A stretch of DNA of 64,000 bases from CAYQVO01 sp964421085 (GCA_964421085.1 CAYQVO010000002.1:62001-126000), one strand, 5' to 3'. Positions 24,446 to 34,284 are shown, counted from the first letter of the stretch. The notes: generated by a model from the sequence alone, not told the origin. Numbers and translations are program-made.

Positions 24446-26530
24446 ATGAACGAAACGGAACCTGTCGAAACCACCCCCGTTACATCTTACTTTACACCTC
24501 CTGAATGGCTCTTTTTCGGTGTTCTTGCCCTGGCAGGTCTGATGCTCAGATGGTTCGATCTCGCCAATCTGCCGCTTCACCACGATGAATCAATTCATGC
24601 GATGTTCGGGCAGTACTTTTATGATTTCCCGGAAATACAGTTCTACAAATACGATCCTGAGTATCATGGTCCGACCCTTTACATGCTTCTGCGCCCGGTT
24701 TACGCCGCTCTTGGCTCGAGCGACTGGTCTGCCCGGAGTCCCATAGCTCTGCTCGGGTCGCTGTCTATTTTTATTCCGTTGGTTTTCCGAAGGTATCTCC
24801 AGCCTGTTACCGTGCTTTTCATTACTGCTGCGGTCGCTCTTTCGCCTTCACTTGTTTACTGGTCAAGATTTGTCCGGGAAGACTACATAATCTTCTTCGG
24901 GATGTTTCTTATGCTTTACGGGGCCACCCGTGCAAAACCGTCAGCCCGCACGTTTTTCATTGCTGTTGGAACAGGTCTTCAATGGGCGACCAAGGCGAAT
25001 ATCTTCGTTACGCTGGGCATTCTTGCCGGATATCTTCTCTTTGAACTGTGCTTCAACAGACTGGTTCTGCATGAAAACAGAAGCCTCATACGGCGGGCTT
25101 TTGAGAACATTAAAGAATACTGGGTGCAGGCTCTGGGAGGCATTCTCGCGGGCTGCTTTGTTTTTTCGTATCTCATTACCTCGGGCTTCCGGCATCTGCA
25201 GGGAATCAGAGACGGACTTGGCCTGCGGGGATGGAAGTATCTATTCCTCAAACCTCTCCATCTCGGGGATGAATCGTGGCTCGCGAAATGGGGCGACGCA
25301 ATCAGGCATGATGTGCTTTTGTACTGGCTTGATAAGCACAATATCGAGAGGATACAGGGCCCGTTCAACTTCCACCTGTACCAGCTCTCCTGGTACGAGC
25401 TCATATTCATGTGCGTCTTCATCGCGCACTATCTTTTCTTTTATTACCGGGCAGGCCGGGTAATAAAGATCGCCGCCGCTGCCATCTGGGCCATCGGCAT
25501 AGTGTTTTTCTGCAGCTATTATTTCTCTGAAGATCAGTCTTCCTATCTGGATTATCCAGTATGGAAGTTCTTTAAGATCAAGGACGCATACGATCTCCTG
25601 GGCGTTTTTCTGCTTCTGCCGCACGCAGTGTTCGTCACATGCCATCATCTCCGGCGGCGCGAGCATGCGCTCGCATTCTTCGGATATTTCTTCACAGCCA
25701 GTCTTTTTTCATACAGTTATCTCGGAGAGAAAGTACCCTGGCTTTCGAGTTATCCCCTGCTCGCGGGGTATATTTATCTTGCGCTTTATTTCGAAGATGC
25801 ATGGCGCAGCATGCCGCTCACGGACTGGCGGGAATATCCGGTTCGCAGGGTTGTCATTGCTGTTGGCTGCATAAGTTTCGTGCTCGGGCTTCTGTTCTCC
25901 GTTGATGATGGTCTGAGGAGGAACGCTCCATATTTCGTCGTCGGCCTTGTTCTCCCAGGCATTGCTCTGGCGGATATATATCTTCCGTTCCTTGGAAAAT
26001 GCAATTTAAGAACCCTCTCGTTCCTCCTCCTCTGTGTTTTCAATCTGCGGCTTGCAATCATGACCAGCTTCCCCGCAAAAGACAAGGAGATGGGATACAT
26101 AAGCCAGGTCCATACTACGCGGGAACTCAGGGATGCGGCGATGTACATCAGACACAACATAGAAAACCAGACATACGGGTCCCGCGTTTTTGTGCATGTC
26201 GGTGGTGAAGCATCATGGCCTATCACCTGGTATTACAAAGGCCTGCCCGAGTATAAATTCGACGCCCTGACGCCTGAGAAACGCGGGGACTATGCGTATA
26301 TTTTCGATACATGGAAGGACGACGAACCCGTACCCGAAGGGTTCGTGTCACGGAAGATAAACCTCCGGGGCTGGTGGGTGCCCGAGTTTTCGCAGATGAC
26401 ACTGAAGAAGTTTCTGAATTACTCGGTCAATCTCGAACCCTGGGGCGGGATCGGGTATACCTATGCCAGGCTTCTGACCAACAAGCGGATTCTTCCGGAG
26501 AATCCTCCAAAGGGGAATGTGTCGGAGTGA
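24446..26530 (+). CDS. TIGR03663 / Agl23-like membrane protein (GT-C family)
   Basis: A 694-residue polytopic protein with about 12 predicted helices. The first extracytoplasmic loop has LPLHHDESIHAMFGQYFYD and then YKYDPEYHGPTLYML, which is the TIGR03663 signature; this family is flippase-activity-associated Agl23 in archaea and resembles ArnT/GT39 enzymes that use polyprenol-phosphate sugars. The HDES loop carries the acidic residue typical of GT-C catalysis. The remaining hydrophobic segments and a soluble C-terminal domain (about residues 560-694) are typical. The start at ATG 24446 removes a leader that includes the dispersed repeat. It converges with the DUF2298 gene. Confidence 0.82.
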   Translation: MNETEPVETTPVTSYFTPPEWLFFGVLALAGLMLRWFDLANLPLHHDESIHAMFGQYFYDFPEIQFYKYDPEYHGPTLYMLLRPVYAALGSSDWSARSPIALLGSLSIFIPLVFRRYLQPVTVLFITAAVALSPSLVYWSRFVREDYIIFFGMFLMLYGATRAKPSARTFFIAVGTGLQWATKANIFVTLGILAGYLLFELCFNRLVLHENRSLIRRAFENIKEYWVQALGGILAGCFVFSYLITSGFRHLQGIRDGLGLRGWKYLFLKPLHLGDESWLAKWGDAIRHDVLLYWLDKHNIERIQGPFNFHLYQLSWYELIFMCVFIAHYLFFYYRAGRVIKIAAAAIWAIGIVFFCSYYFSEDQSSYLDYPVWKFFKIKDAYDLLGVFLLLPHAVFVTCHHLRRREHALAFFGYFFTASLFSYSYLGEKVPWLSSYPLLAGYIYLALYFEDAWRSMPLTDWREYPVRRVVIAVGCISFVLGLLFSVDDGLRRNAPYFVVGLVLPGIALADIYLPFLGKCNLRTLSFLLLCVFNLRLAIMTSFPAKDKEMGYISQVHTTRELRDAAMYIRHNIENQTYGSRVFVHVGGEASWPITWYYKGLPEYKFDALTPEKRGDYAYIFDTWKDDEPVPEGFVSRKINLRGWWVPEFSQMTLKKFLNYSVNLEPWGGIGYTYARLLTNKRILPENPPKGNVSE

Positions 26531-26549
26531 GGTGACGGGGTCCGACCGC

Positions 26550-28684
26550 TTACTCAACCCTGTAAATCCTGTATGAGCCTTCGTCCACAACAATCTTCAT
26601 GCAGTCGAAGCCGCCCTCGACGGAAGACGAATACCTGCTTTTCTCGAGAGGTCCGGCCACCGCATAATCTATCTTCTCACGGCGCATTATCCCGCTCCTC
26701 GCGGCGCAGTCTCCTGATTTATAGAACTCATCAGTCACCCGTTCTCTTCTGGATATCTCATCGTATGCCCGGTTGAGAAGCTGAACATGATTTGCCCATC
26801 CAAGGAAGCTGTCCTTTCCGGCAAGTGTAGAGACATGGGTTGTATAAGAATATGGATTACCCTGAGTCTCGATAACGACACCATCCGGAAGCGCTTCAAA
26901 CGCAGTGATTGCTCCTGCTGCTCCGTTGAATTCCTGCTCGAGGCTGCTCAGTCCCCGCGCTTTCGGCGGAACAACCTGCGCCTGTGAGATACGAAGGGGA
27001 ACGGTGTGAGCAAAGAAGAGGAGGAATACTACAAGAACACCCGCCTGAAAAAGTTTTGTGATGAGGAATACTTCCGGGGCGGGCTTCATCCACGAAAGCA
27101 GCCGCCACACGAGGAAAAATCCCGAAAAATGCAGCAGCATCCAGTCGAAGGTATAAATTTTGAAAATGGTGTTCATCCTCTCGTTTCCACTGCCGTACGC
27201 GTCGTTCATGAAGACGAATTCAGGTATCAAAAGTATGCAGAGAGAGGCGACACCGAGAGCCTCGAGAGAAATTCCGACATCGGTCGAAGCCTCACGGTCT
27301 GCCGAGTACTCGAGGAAGAGACGGAGAATGACAATAAGCAGGAGAGAATAAAGGAAGACCCCTCCATCGCTGTGCAGCAGGCTTCCGGCAAGGAGGAGTC
27401 CTGCAGGCAGAAGGTACCTCAGGCGGCGCAGGCGCGCGAGATTTCCTATTGCTATAAGTGAGAGAGGGAAACCGAAATGCAGGAAAAGCTCCTTTGTCGC
27501 TGTCACGGCTACAGGCGGGAGAACACGTGTCAAAGGAGCATCGAGTGGAACCAGATGTCTCGATGAAAGGTAAAGCGAGATAAGAGCGTAGAGGAGCAGA
27601 AACGAAGCAGGGAAATACTTTGGCTGCACGAGTTCCCCCATGTTTCCCCACGACCAGGCGAATTCGCTCCAGTTTTTGATAAACAGGAACAGAGCAACCA
27701 GACCTGCCGCAATAAGCCAGAGCGGAACCTCCCAGGCGTTTCCGTTGTAAAATAAGAGGGGAGCAACGATAAAAGCCGCAGTGGCGAGGAAAAGTGACTG
27801 AAGCTGGGAGCGGGGGTTTTCCAGCGCGGTCAGGAAAAGCACAAGCAGGAAACTGAATGCCGGAAGATTCACATAGTGCGGGTGAAGGTCGCCAAGCCCT
27901 ACGGAGAGTCCACCGTGGCCAAGATTCTGGATTTGGTGGAGAATGCCGGCGACAAAAAGNNNNNNNNNNCAAGCAGAAAGGACCAGGCAGGAAACTCATT
28001 GATGGCGCCGTTTATTACCCTCGAGGGCCCCCACCAGTTCGTATCGCCTGTATATGCCGAGATAACGCCGCTGATGTTCGAACCAAAAGCTGTAAGCACT
28101 GCGCAGAATATGGAACTTGAAAGAGTAAACCCGCATATTCGCCTGAATAGATAAAACACGGACGCGCAGTAGAGCGAGAATGTAAAAGACTGCAGCGCAG
28201 GATACACCTTCCAGACGGGCATGCCGAAGAGCGAATGGAAAACATGTCCGACTCTGTACCAGTAGACGTAATAGTTCATGGAAAAACCGTCGAGCCAGGG
28301 CTCTTTCGGATGCAGAGGCGACTTGAGAATGGAGGAAAGAATCGCATAGTCTCTCAGCCTCTCTCCTATCGCAACGAAATCGGGCCATTTCATGCAGAAA
28401 ATGAAAGCCGCCGTGAAAACGGCGAAAAAAACAGCCAGGGGCTCCATCTCACGGCGCAACTGATAATCAGCCGCAGTGTTTCCGTTGCGCTGGAAAAAGA
28501 ACGCAGCTCCGAAGAGGAGAACGACCGCAGCAGCATAAAGGGGCCGGCCGAGAGGGACTGCATATCCGAGAGGATAACTGAACACCGGCACCGCCAGAAT
28601 CACACCGAATACCGTCTCGAACGCCCGCAGCCTGAGCCCGACCGCGACCGCCGACAGCACGATTACGAGAAAGAGTATTTCCAT
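26550..28684 (-). CDS. DUF2298 (Chlor_Arch_YYY) membrane protein, interrupted by assembly gap
   Basis: A polytopic membrane protein of the DUF2298 family. Conserved points: MNYYVYWYRVGHVFHSLFGMP in the N-terminal half, GDLHPHYVNLPAF at the middle, and SGNERMNTIFKIYTFDWMLL later. In this assembly the gene is cut by ten Ns and a foreign stretch (27897-27973). Removing those 77 bp fuses SFLL directly to GDLHPHY in frame and gives 685 residues, the expected arrangement. It lies convergent to the Agl23-like gene and downstream of the GT39-DUF2298 fusion. Start: ATG 28684; a TTG at 28699 is an alternative. Confidence 0.8.
27897..27973. other. Assembly gap with foreign (P-type ATPase-like) flank
   Basis: Ten Ns at 27960-27969. 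The 63 bp to the left (27897-27959) do not continue the DUF2298 gene. On the plus strand, reading from about 27876, they encode PYGESTVAKILDLVEN followed by AGDKK, the actuator-domain edge of a P1B-type ATPase. The two genes share about 20 bp (around 27876-27896), and the four bases CAAG occur on both sides of the join. This looks like a k-mer overlap misjoin plus scaffolding gap. Confidence 0.8.
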
Positions 28685-28774
28685 ATTAATACCTGTCAAG
28701 AGATCCCGCCCCGCGAAACCCGGGGGCAGGACACGCCTGAGCGCCGGAGTAATTACTGCTGTCCCGCGTTCAGT

Positions 28775-31700
28775 CTACTTGTTCACACTATACACCCGGA
28801 CAGTACCGGACTCGAAAACCTTTGTGAAGAACGAAGGAGACTGCTCGAATTTTTCGAGCGCTGCAGCCGACGGAGGTTCTGATATCCGCCGGCTCACATC
28901 GACATCTGTGTAACGCACGTCCATCCTGCGTTCGACATTTCCAACGACCACAAAGTCCGCCCTGTATTTTTTGAGAAGGTCGCCTGCAAGCTCCGGATTC
29001 GATGTCCTGTAAATAGTCTTGATGTCCGCCATTCTCGCCTGAATAGCCTGGCGCGAGGTGCCTCTCTGTGACACGTGATAATCCCATCCCATCACTACAG
29101 GAATGCCTGTATGCATCGCGACTCGTGTAAAAGGCCCATATGAAAATCCCACTGCCTCGACGATGGACGGTGTCCCTTTCACATTCTCGTTAAACCACTG
29201 AATCATCTCAGCTTCGTCACCATCGAGCTGGGTAAGATAAGCTGTGCCGTCGATTGTGGGTCTCGGACCAGGTGTGCGCTGGAATGGAAGAAGTCCGGCA
29301 AGATTGATGAGAGAACCCACGCAGGCGACAGCGACGAGTGCGGCACCTGTCGCCAGTCCAATTATTGCCGTCCCGCGTTCAATCCAGGGAGCATCGGATT
29401 CCATGAAGTTCAGGTAGAGCGCGCGGCAGAAGACTACTGACGAAATACCGAAAAGAGTCCACAGAGCATGGTAGAACTTGAAGAGAGTGTTCGCCCTGTC
29501 CATAAGGAAATGAAGCTCAACTGTGCACAGAATCATGGACGCTGTGAAAACAAAGAAGAGGGTGAGCCTTGTTTCGCGGGAAATATTCTCAGCTGCGGCG
29601 GAGAATCCTGTGAACAGGAGTACAAGAGCGAAGAAAATAAAAATGCTCCAGTGAATTTCGAAAAATCCCACGTCGACGCGCGGAGTGAGAACGTTCCACG
29701 ATGCGAGAAGCAGAGGCAGCAGAGCGAGAATGCCGGCAAATACAGCTTTGCGGGCAGTAATTCCCTCCTTGAGCGAGTTCAATGAAAACAGCAGAACTCC
29801 GGCCACGATAAAAGGCGCAAACTGCCCGAACACGCGAAAAATCTGCCAGCCGGTGTTGAACTCCTCTCCGGTCACAAAGCCGTAGTGCGGTGAAATGCTT
29901 TCCGATGCCTGGAGCAGCAGCGGCCCGCCCCCCACGCAGGCGCAGATGCCCATCAGTACAAGATCGGCAGGAACCAGAAGAGCCGCCCAGCGCCACTTTC
30001 GCGCGTTCCAGCCTTCACGGAATGCGAGGATCCAGCGGAAAAGAAATATGAGACCGGCAATCGAGCTGTATGTTATGAAATCCCAGCTGTTTGTCGCTAT
30101 CAGCATTCCAAGAACAATGCCCGCCAGAGCCTTTGAAAGGAAAAGCCTTGCTGAAAACAGATCATTGCTCCGGAAAAACAGCGATACGAGAAGGCCAAGC
30201 ATCAGCAATGTGAATGGCAGTGCTATAAGGTGCGCATGAAGATCGCCGAACAGGTACGCCCAGAAGGGATATTCATTTATTCCCGGAGAATGAAGGGTCC
30301 TGCTGCTGGCCCAGTAAAGGTCGAATCCCCACTCCATTTTGTCGACGACAGCAAGCTTTACCACGTCGAGATTGGACATAAACACTATAAGGAACGCGCC
30401 TGGTATCGACCATTTTGAGGTGTTGGTGATTGTTTTCAGGGTTCCGTAGAAGCCCGCAAGATGAAGAGCTGCAATGACAGCAAGAGAGATATTGAAGCCC
30501 ATTCCCGGGGGCGTCCCGGAGAGTTTCTGGAGCAGGCCGAAAAGATAGCTTCCGAAATAGTAATAGTGAAGAGGTCTTCCCGCCGCCCACGGATCATCCG
30601 GGGGCATTTTGAGAAGCCGGGTGAAATAGTTGAAAAACGCTGAATCCATCGGCTTTTCGCCCCAGAATATCTCAGGCTGCCATGCGCGGATCATCAGCAC
30701 GACGATGAATCCCGCGAGAAAGACGATTTCAACTGTGAAGCATTCTTTGAAGAGAGCTTTCGTGAGCTCCTTCAGGCGGTCGGGACCTGTCATAACGCAG
30801 GCGGCGAAAAGTATCGCAGTCAGAACAAGCAGGAGTGAAATGAGAGACTCCTGGGTAAGAGTGAACGGCGTCAGGAACGATAGATACCAGGCAAGGAGTC
30901 CAAAAAGCATGATGCCCGCGGGCTTTGAGAGAGCGGCCGCAAGAGCCGGCTGTCCGGGGAGGATCGGGGCAAGAAAAAAAACGCCGATCACGCCAAGTAT
31001 GAGAATGATCGCATACCACACGGCGATCGCAGAGAATGGCGAAGGAGGATCCGAAGCCGGGGAACGTTCCAGGGCGGCGCTGAGCATTTCATCCATTGAG
31101 GGGAGATCCGGCCTCAGGACGTTTCGCCGGATTCGATCTTCGATCGTGGATGCGGGAAGTTTCTCCACATTCTCGAAAACATATGCTTTCGGATGGTCAT
31201 ATACCGAAATGCTTTCGTCCGCGAGATCGTCGTTGAAGGTGATCGGGCCGAAATGCGGCTGATTTTTTGTCGTATTGACGAGTTTGTAACCGATTTCACC
31301 TGTATAAAGCATCTGCAGGAAAGTAGTCGTGTAAGGCTGGGGCGAAAGCGGTTCCGGAAGCGGAGTCGTGGCGAGTCCTGGTATTGACCCCTGCATCCGC
31401 TGCGTGGCAAAGGTTATCCATTGCGCGCCGGATGCCTGAGAAGCAATCTGCTCGAGCTTCAGCGAGTTGTCTTGTTCGTACAGAGCAAGCTCCGTGTCCT
31501 GCCCTTCGCTGTCATACTGGCGGCCGTCGTACCCGGGAAGAGAAACGGGAATCCGGTCGTCCCAGTGCGGGCCGATTATCCGGGACCCGGGTGCTGCGTG
31601 CTCGAAAATCCATTGAGAAACCGTGTGATAGGTATGAGGCTGAGAAGTTATGCTCAGTATCGATGCGCCCCTGAAGAAAGCACAAAGGCACACTACCAGA

Positions 31701-32998
31701 ACGGGAATAATCGCGAGGTACTTTCCGGCGCGCATTTTCGAAAGCACCGCCATTATCTCGCCATACAGGATTACCAGAATTCTCGCGGCAAAAATAAAAA
31801 AGAGCGGATAGAGCGGAAGCATGTATCGGGGGAATTTCACCTGGTATGCCGCAACCACAAGAAAATAAGGAATAACCCACGCGAGAATCATGGCCTCGCT
31901 GCTGTTGAATTTTCTCCGTTGAACGCACACAGCAAAGAGGACTCCGGCAAGAGAGGCGAGTCCTGCAGGCCATCCCATCGTATAAAGCAGCATCTGCTTT
32001 ATGTGATAAAGCCAGGGAAGTGTGCCGACATACTGCCATGTGTACGGGGCGAACCACCCTCCTTTGATAAGAGTAAGCTGCTCTCTCGTGTCGTGGAGAT
32101 ATTTCCGGTAATCGATGAATGCGTAAGGCTCGACAATCAGAAAGGTGCAGAGCGCAATAGTCGCAATCTGCGAAAGGACCTGCAGCCGTCCGCTTCCACC
32201 GAGTCTCTTCGGCCACAGGGCGCCGAAGATGACTGTGATACCGAATGCAGCAAAGCCTATTCTCCCGATTTCTGAAGGCGTGAACCGCCCGTCACGGACA
32301 AACGACAGGGGATCGGCAAGAAAGAATGCGGACAACGTAAGCAGACTCACAACTGCAAGATCCGAGATGATTTCCCGCCATCTGTAGCGCCGGCCTTCGA
32401 GGTTGGTCAGAAAGAGCACAAAATAAAGCGGAAGCAGAAGTGACAGGGCGCTGACTTTCGTTCCGACTGAAAGCCCGAGAAGAACGCCGGCTGCAACCGG
32501 CCATATGTTCGAGCACCCCGGTTTAAGCCGGAGAAACGCGAGGAACGCTCCAAGAGCGAGTGTCGTCAGAATTATGTCGACTGTGAAAAAACGCGAAAGC
32601 TGAATATGAAAAAAGTTGAAAGAGAGAAGAATGGCGGCGAGAAGGCTTATGAAGCGGTTATTGTAAACGCGCTGTGCAAGCATGTATGTCAGAACGACGC
32701 CTGCAGTGCCGGAAATGACGGAAAGAGTCCTCCCGAGCACGAAGAGGCCATCGTAGGATCCGAGCCATTTCCAGAAAACTTCCGCGATACTCCGGAATAT
32801 CCAGAGGAGATAAAACGGGAACGAGCCGTACGCGAAGGACTGCGGATTCAAATCGTGAAGCCTGAGCCGTTCGGCAACCATCATAATGTGCCGTTCATCC
32901 GGGTGATAACCGAAGCCGTGAGTGAGAAAAAGAACCCGGAAGATAAATCCCCCCACTAACACGAGTAACAGGGGAAGGAATGACCTGAATTTCTGCAT
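28775..32998 (-). CDS. GT39-type glycosyltransferase fused to a DUF2298 domain
   Basis: A 1407-residue membrane protein. The first half (about residues 1-600) is a GT39/PMT_2-like enzyme: after an N-terminal helix, GYHPDERHIMMVAERL supplies the acidic catalytic residue in the first periplasmic loop and GRTLSVISGTAGVVLTY the next helix. The second half (about 750-1400) is a DUF2298 domain: FWGEKPMDSAFFNYFTR, DPWAAGRPLHYYYFGSYLFG, FWAYLFGDLHAHLIALP and ANTLFKFYHALW. The longest frame starts at 33199, but the ATG at 32998 follows a promoter at 33032-33060 and gives a normal N-terminal helix. GT39 and DUF2298 in one chain suggests both act on one lipid-linked glycan. Confidence 0.82.
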   Translation of the reverse strand: MQKFRSFLPLLLVLVGGFIFRVLFLTHGFGYHPDERHIMMVAERLRLHDLNPQSFAYGSFPFYLLWIFRSIAEVFWKWLGSYDGLFVLGRTLSVISGTAGVVLTYMLAQRVYNNRFISLLAAILLSFNFFHIQLSRFFTVDIILTTLALGAFLAFLRLKPGCSNIWPVAAGVLLGLSVGTKVSALSLLLPLYFVLFLTNLEGRRYRWREIISDLAVVSLLTLSAFFLADPLSFVRDGRFTPSEIGRIGFAAFGITVIFGALWPKRLGGSGRLQVLSQIATIALCTFLIVEPYAFIDYRKYLHDTREQLTLIKGGWFAPYTWQYVGTLPWLYHIKQMLLYTMGWPAGLASLAGVLFAVCVQRRKFNSSEAMILAWVIPYFLVVAAYQVKFPRYMLPLYPLFFIFAARILVILYGEIMAVLSKMRAGKYLAIIPVLVVCLCAFFRGASILSITSQPHTYHTVSQWIFEHAAPGSRIIGPHWDDRIPVSLPGYDGRQYDSEGQDTELALYEQDNSLKLEQIASQASGAQWITFATQRMQGSIPGLATTPLPEPLSPQPYTTTFLQMLYTGEIGYKLVNTTKNQPHFGPITFNDDLADESISVYDHPKAYVFENVEKLPASTIEDRIRRNVLRPDLPSMDEMLSAALERSPASDPPSPFSAIAVWYAIILILGVIGVFFLAPILPGQPALAAALSKPAGIMLFGLLAWYLSFLTPFTLTQESLISLLLVLTAILFAACVMTGPDRLKELTKALFKECFTVEIVFLAGFIVVLMIRAWQPEIFWGEKPMDSAFFNYFTRLLKMPPDDPWAAGRPLHYYYFGSYLFGLLQKLSGTPPGMGFNISLAVIAALHLAGFYGTLKTITNTSKWSIPGAFLIVFMSNLDVVKLAVVDKMEWGFDLYWASSRTLHSPGINEYPFWAYLFGDLHAHLIALPFTLLMLGLLVSLFFRSNDLFSARLFLSKALAGIVLGMLIATNSWDFITYSSIAGLIFLFRWILAFREGWNARKWRWAALLVPADLVLMGICACVGGGPLLLQASESISPHYGFVTGEEFNTGWQIFRVFGQFAPFIVAGVLLFSLNSLKEGITARKAVFAGILALLPLLLASWNVLTPRVDVGFFEIHWSIFIFFALVLLFTGFSAAAENISRETRLTLFFVFTASMILCTVELHFLMDRANTLFKFYHALWTLFGISSVVFCRALYLNFMESDAPWIERGTAIIGLATGAALVAVACVGSLINLAGLLPFQRTPGPRPTIDGTAYLTQLDGDEAEMIQWFNENVKGTPSIVEAVGFSYGPFTRVAMHTGIPVVMGWDYHVSQRGTSRQAIQARMADIKTIYRTSNPELAGDLLKKYRADFVVVGNVERRMDVRYTDVDVSRRISEPPSAAALEKFEQSPSFFTKVFESGTVRVYSVNK

Positions 32999-33031
32999 CG
33001 GGAAAAGTAGCGAAAACCAATGTGAAAAAGC

Positions 33032-33060
33032 ACTATAATACTCCCAGAAAACACCGTTAA
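33032..33060 (-). promoter_or_regulatory. Sigma70-like promoter for the GT39-DUF2298 gene
   Basis: On the minus strand TTAACG (33055-33060) and TATAGT (33032-33037) are separated by exactly 17 bp. Transcription would begin about 33025, some 27 nt before the ATG at 32998. The pair supports that start over the longer frame beginning at 33199. Confidence 0.5.
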
Positions 33061-33149
33061 GGGAAATACCTGACCGGCAAAAAATCTTTGAATTCCGGCG
33101 GCTTAAAACGAGGTTGTCAACTGACAGGCACCGCACTACTCTCGCTTTG

Positions 33150-33458
33150 ATGGGAAGGATCGAACGCGAAAGAAAGACCATTTCGGCAATGATCGCCATT
33201 TACTGTCATAATCGGCATAGAAGCCGGGATGCCGTCTGCCCGGCCTGTTTCGAGCTTCTCGAGTACGCCCATGATCGCCTTCAAAAGTGCCCGTACCGGG
33301 GGGGAAAGCTCTCGTGCAGGCTTTGTCCGACGCACTGCTACAATGAGAACATGAAGGAGCGGATCAGGGGAGTTATGCGATTTTCAGGTCCCCGCATGCT
33401 GTTCCGGCATCCGGTTCTGGCGCTGCGGCACTTCCTTGATGAGCGCCATGGCTCGTAA
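33150..33458 (+). CDS. Nitrous oxide-stimulated promoter family protein
   Basis: A 102-residue protein of the small family named after a nitrous-oxide-stimulated promoter. Signature elements: RIERERKTISAMIAIYC at the start, then a Cys-rich centre with CPACFELLEYAHDRL, CPYRG, CRLCPTHCY, and a C-terminal RIRGVMRFSGPRMLFRHPVLALRHFLDE. The spaced cysteines look like a metal-binding site. Biochemical function is not established for the family. The start at ATG 33150 is preferred; an upstream TTG at 33114 is less likely. The gene is divergent from the GT39-DUF2298 gene. Confidence 0.88.
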   Translation: MGRIERERKTISAMIAIYCHNRHRSRDAVCPACFELLEYAHDRLQKCPYRGGKLSCRLCPTHCYNENMKERIRGVMRFSGPRMLFRHPVLALRHFLDERHGS

Positions 33459-33691
33459 CAAGAGCACAATCGAAAAAACAGCCCAAATGCATTCAACTCT
33501 CTATCCCGCCGCGAACGGTGTAAGAAGCGGCTTTCCATGATGATCCAAATCATCAGGACCCACATTCCGGCGCGCTAGCATCAACCCACAATACAAAATG
33601 GGTAGATTCGACGGCAGGCAGGCGAAGAGACTTCAAGAACGAAGCGTCTTCGCTTGCCTGAGAGTCTGGAAGGTTTTAAAGAGGTTTCACA
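33459..33691. other. Non-coding stretch before the lipoprotein leader
   Basis: No gene is supported between the nitrous-oxide-promoter-family gene and the lipoprotein. It contains two inverted repeats. One is a 7-bp pair (TGATGAT / ATCATCA) near 33537-33556. The other is an imperfect 18-bp stem at about 33615-33656, with arms around GCGAAGA and TCTTCGC. Confidence 0.4.
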
Positions 33692-33747
33692 CCGGAGAGA
33701 TTGCGCGATTCTTCTCGAGAAATGGCGCAAAATCCAAATCTCTCCGG
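33692..33747 (+). promoter_or_regulatory. Nested-hairpin 5' leader before lipoprotein RBS
   Basis: A perfect 11-bp inverted repeat (CCGGAGAGATT at 33692-33702, complement at 33737-33747) encloses a 6-bp repeat (TTGCGC at 33701-33706, GCGCAA at 33724-33729), which in turn encloses a small palindrome, TTCTCGAGAA. The outer stem ends 4 nt before the CAGGAGG ribosome site at 33751. Such nesting could gate translation or act as an RNA stability element. Nothing identifies a ligand. Confidence 0.5.
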
Positions 33748-33762
33748 TTACAGGAGGCTGAC

Positions 33763-34266
33763 ATGAAAAGTGTCGGTTTTGCTATCGGCTGTGCGGTGCT
33801 GTGCGCGATTCTTTCGGGATGCAGTGGAGGATTCAACGGACACCCACCCCCACAAGGCTGCGACTGTGAAGAACTGGCGCGCCAGCTTGAGGCACGCGGC
33901 TGGGAGCTGTGGGTCGTGCAGGAGGGGGGCACCCCCAGGTCTCTCCAATACTGCACGGAAGCCAGTCCTCTCCGTGCGGGTGTCGACACGTGGTTCATGG
34001 CAAGGGTGAAGCCGGGAGACCGGCCGGCCAGGCTGATTTGCTTCCGGGACCTGCCGGACTGCGCCTGTGATTTCTGCCTGAAGGGGGGGATTGATCAGGA
34101 GGAACCGGACCAGGATGGGTCGTTTTCGTTCCGGTATGACCGGAATGAGGCGGCTGCAGTAACATTCGAACCCGGAAGATGGATGACAACCCGGGGAGTC
34201 CGTCTCTGCATCTGCGAGGTGGAGGTTGCGCTCCCGGGAGATCCGTATTCCTTCTGGGCCGAATAG
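33763..34266 (+). CDS. Cysteine-rich lipoprotein of unknown function
   Basis: A 167-residue exported lipoprotein: hydrophobic h-region and lipobox LSGC with Cys20 as the lipidated residue. A strong ribosome site, CAGGAGG, lies about seven bases before the ATG. The mature part contains paired cysteines (CDCEELARQLEARGWELW, CACDFCLKG, CICEVEVALP) that could form disulfides or bind a metal. I do not recognise a family. It is expressed from its own leader with a nested hairpin, and ends before the convergent purF-like gene. Confidence 0.7.
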   Translation: MKSVGFAIGCAVLCAILSGCSGGFNGHPPPQGCDCEELARQLEARGWELWVVQEGGTPRSLQYCTEASPLRAGVDTWFMARVKPGDRPARLICFRDLPDCACDFCLKGGIDQEEPDQDGSFSFRYDRNEAAAVTFEPGRWMTTRGVRLCICEVEVALPGDPYSFWAE

Positions 34267-34284
34267 TACCGCCCTCGCAGCAAA

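Noticed and set aside
24446..26530. Reading the 24446 gene as an archaeal import because of Agl23 similarity
   Set aside because: The TIGR03663 family occurs in bacteria too, and nothing here shows unusual base composition.
27857..28154. Plus-strand frames through the N-run that resemble part of a P-type ATPase
   Set aside because: The ATPase match is confined to the bases left of the Ns and disrupts the DUF2298 gene; it is treated as an assembly artefact, not a gene.
31421..32275. 284-codon plus-strand frame
   Set aside because: Antisense to the GT39-DUF2298 gene, with biased composition and no motif.
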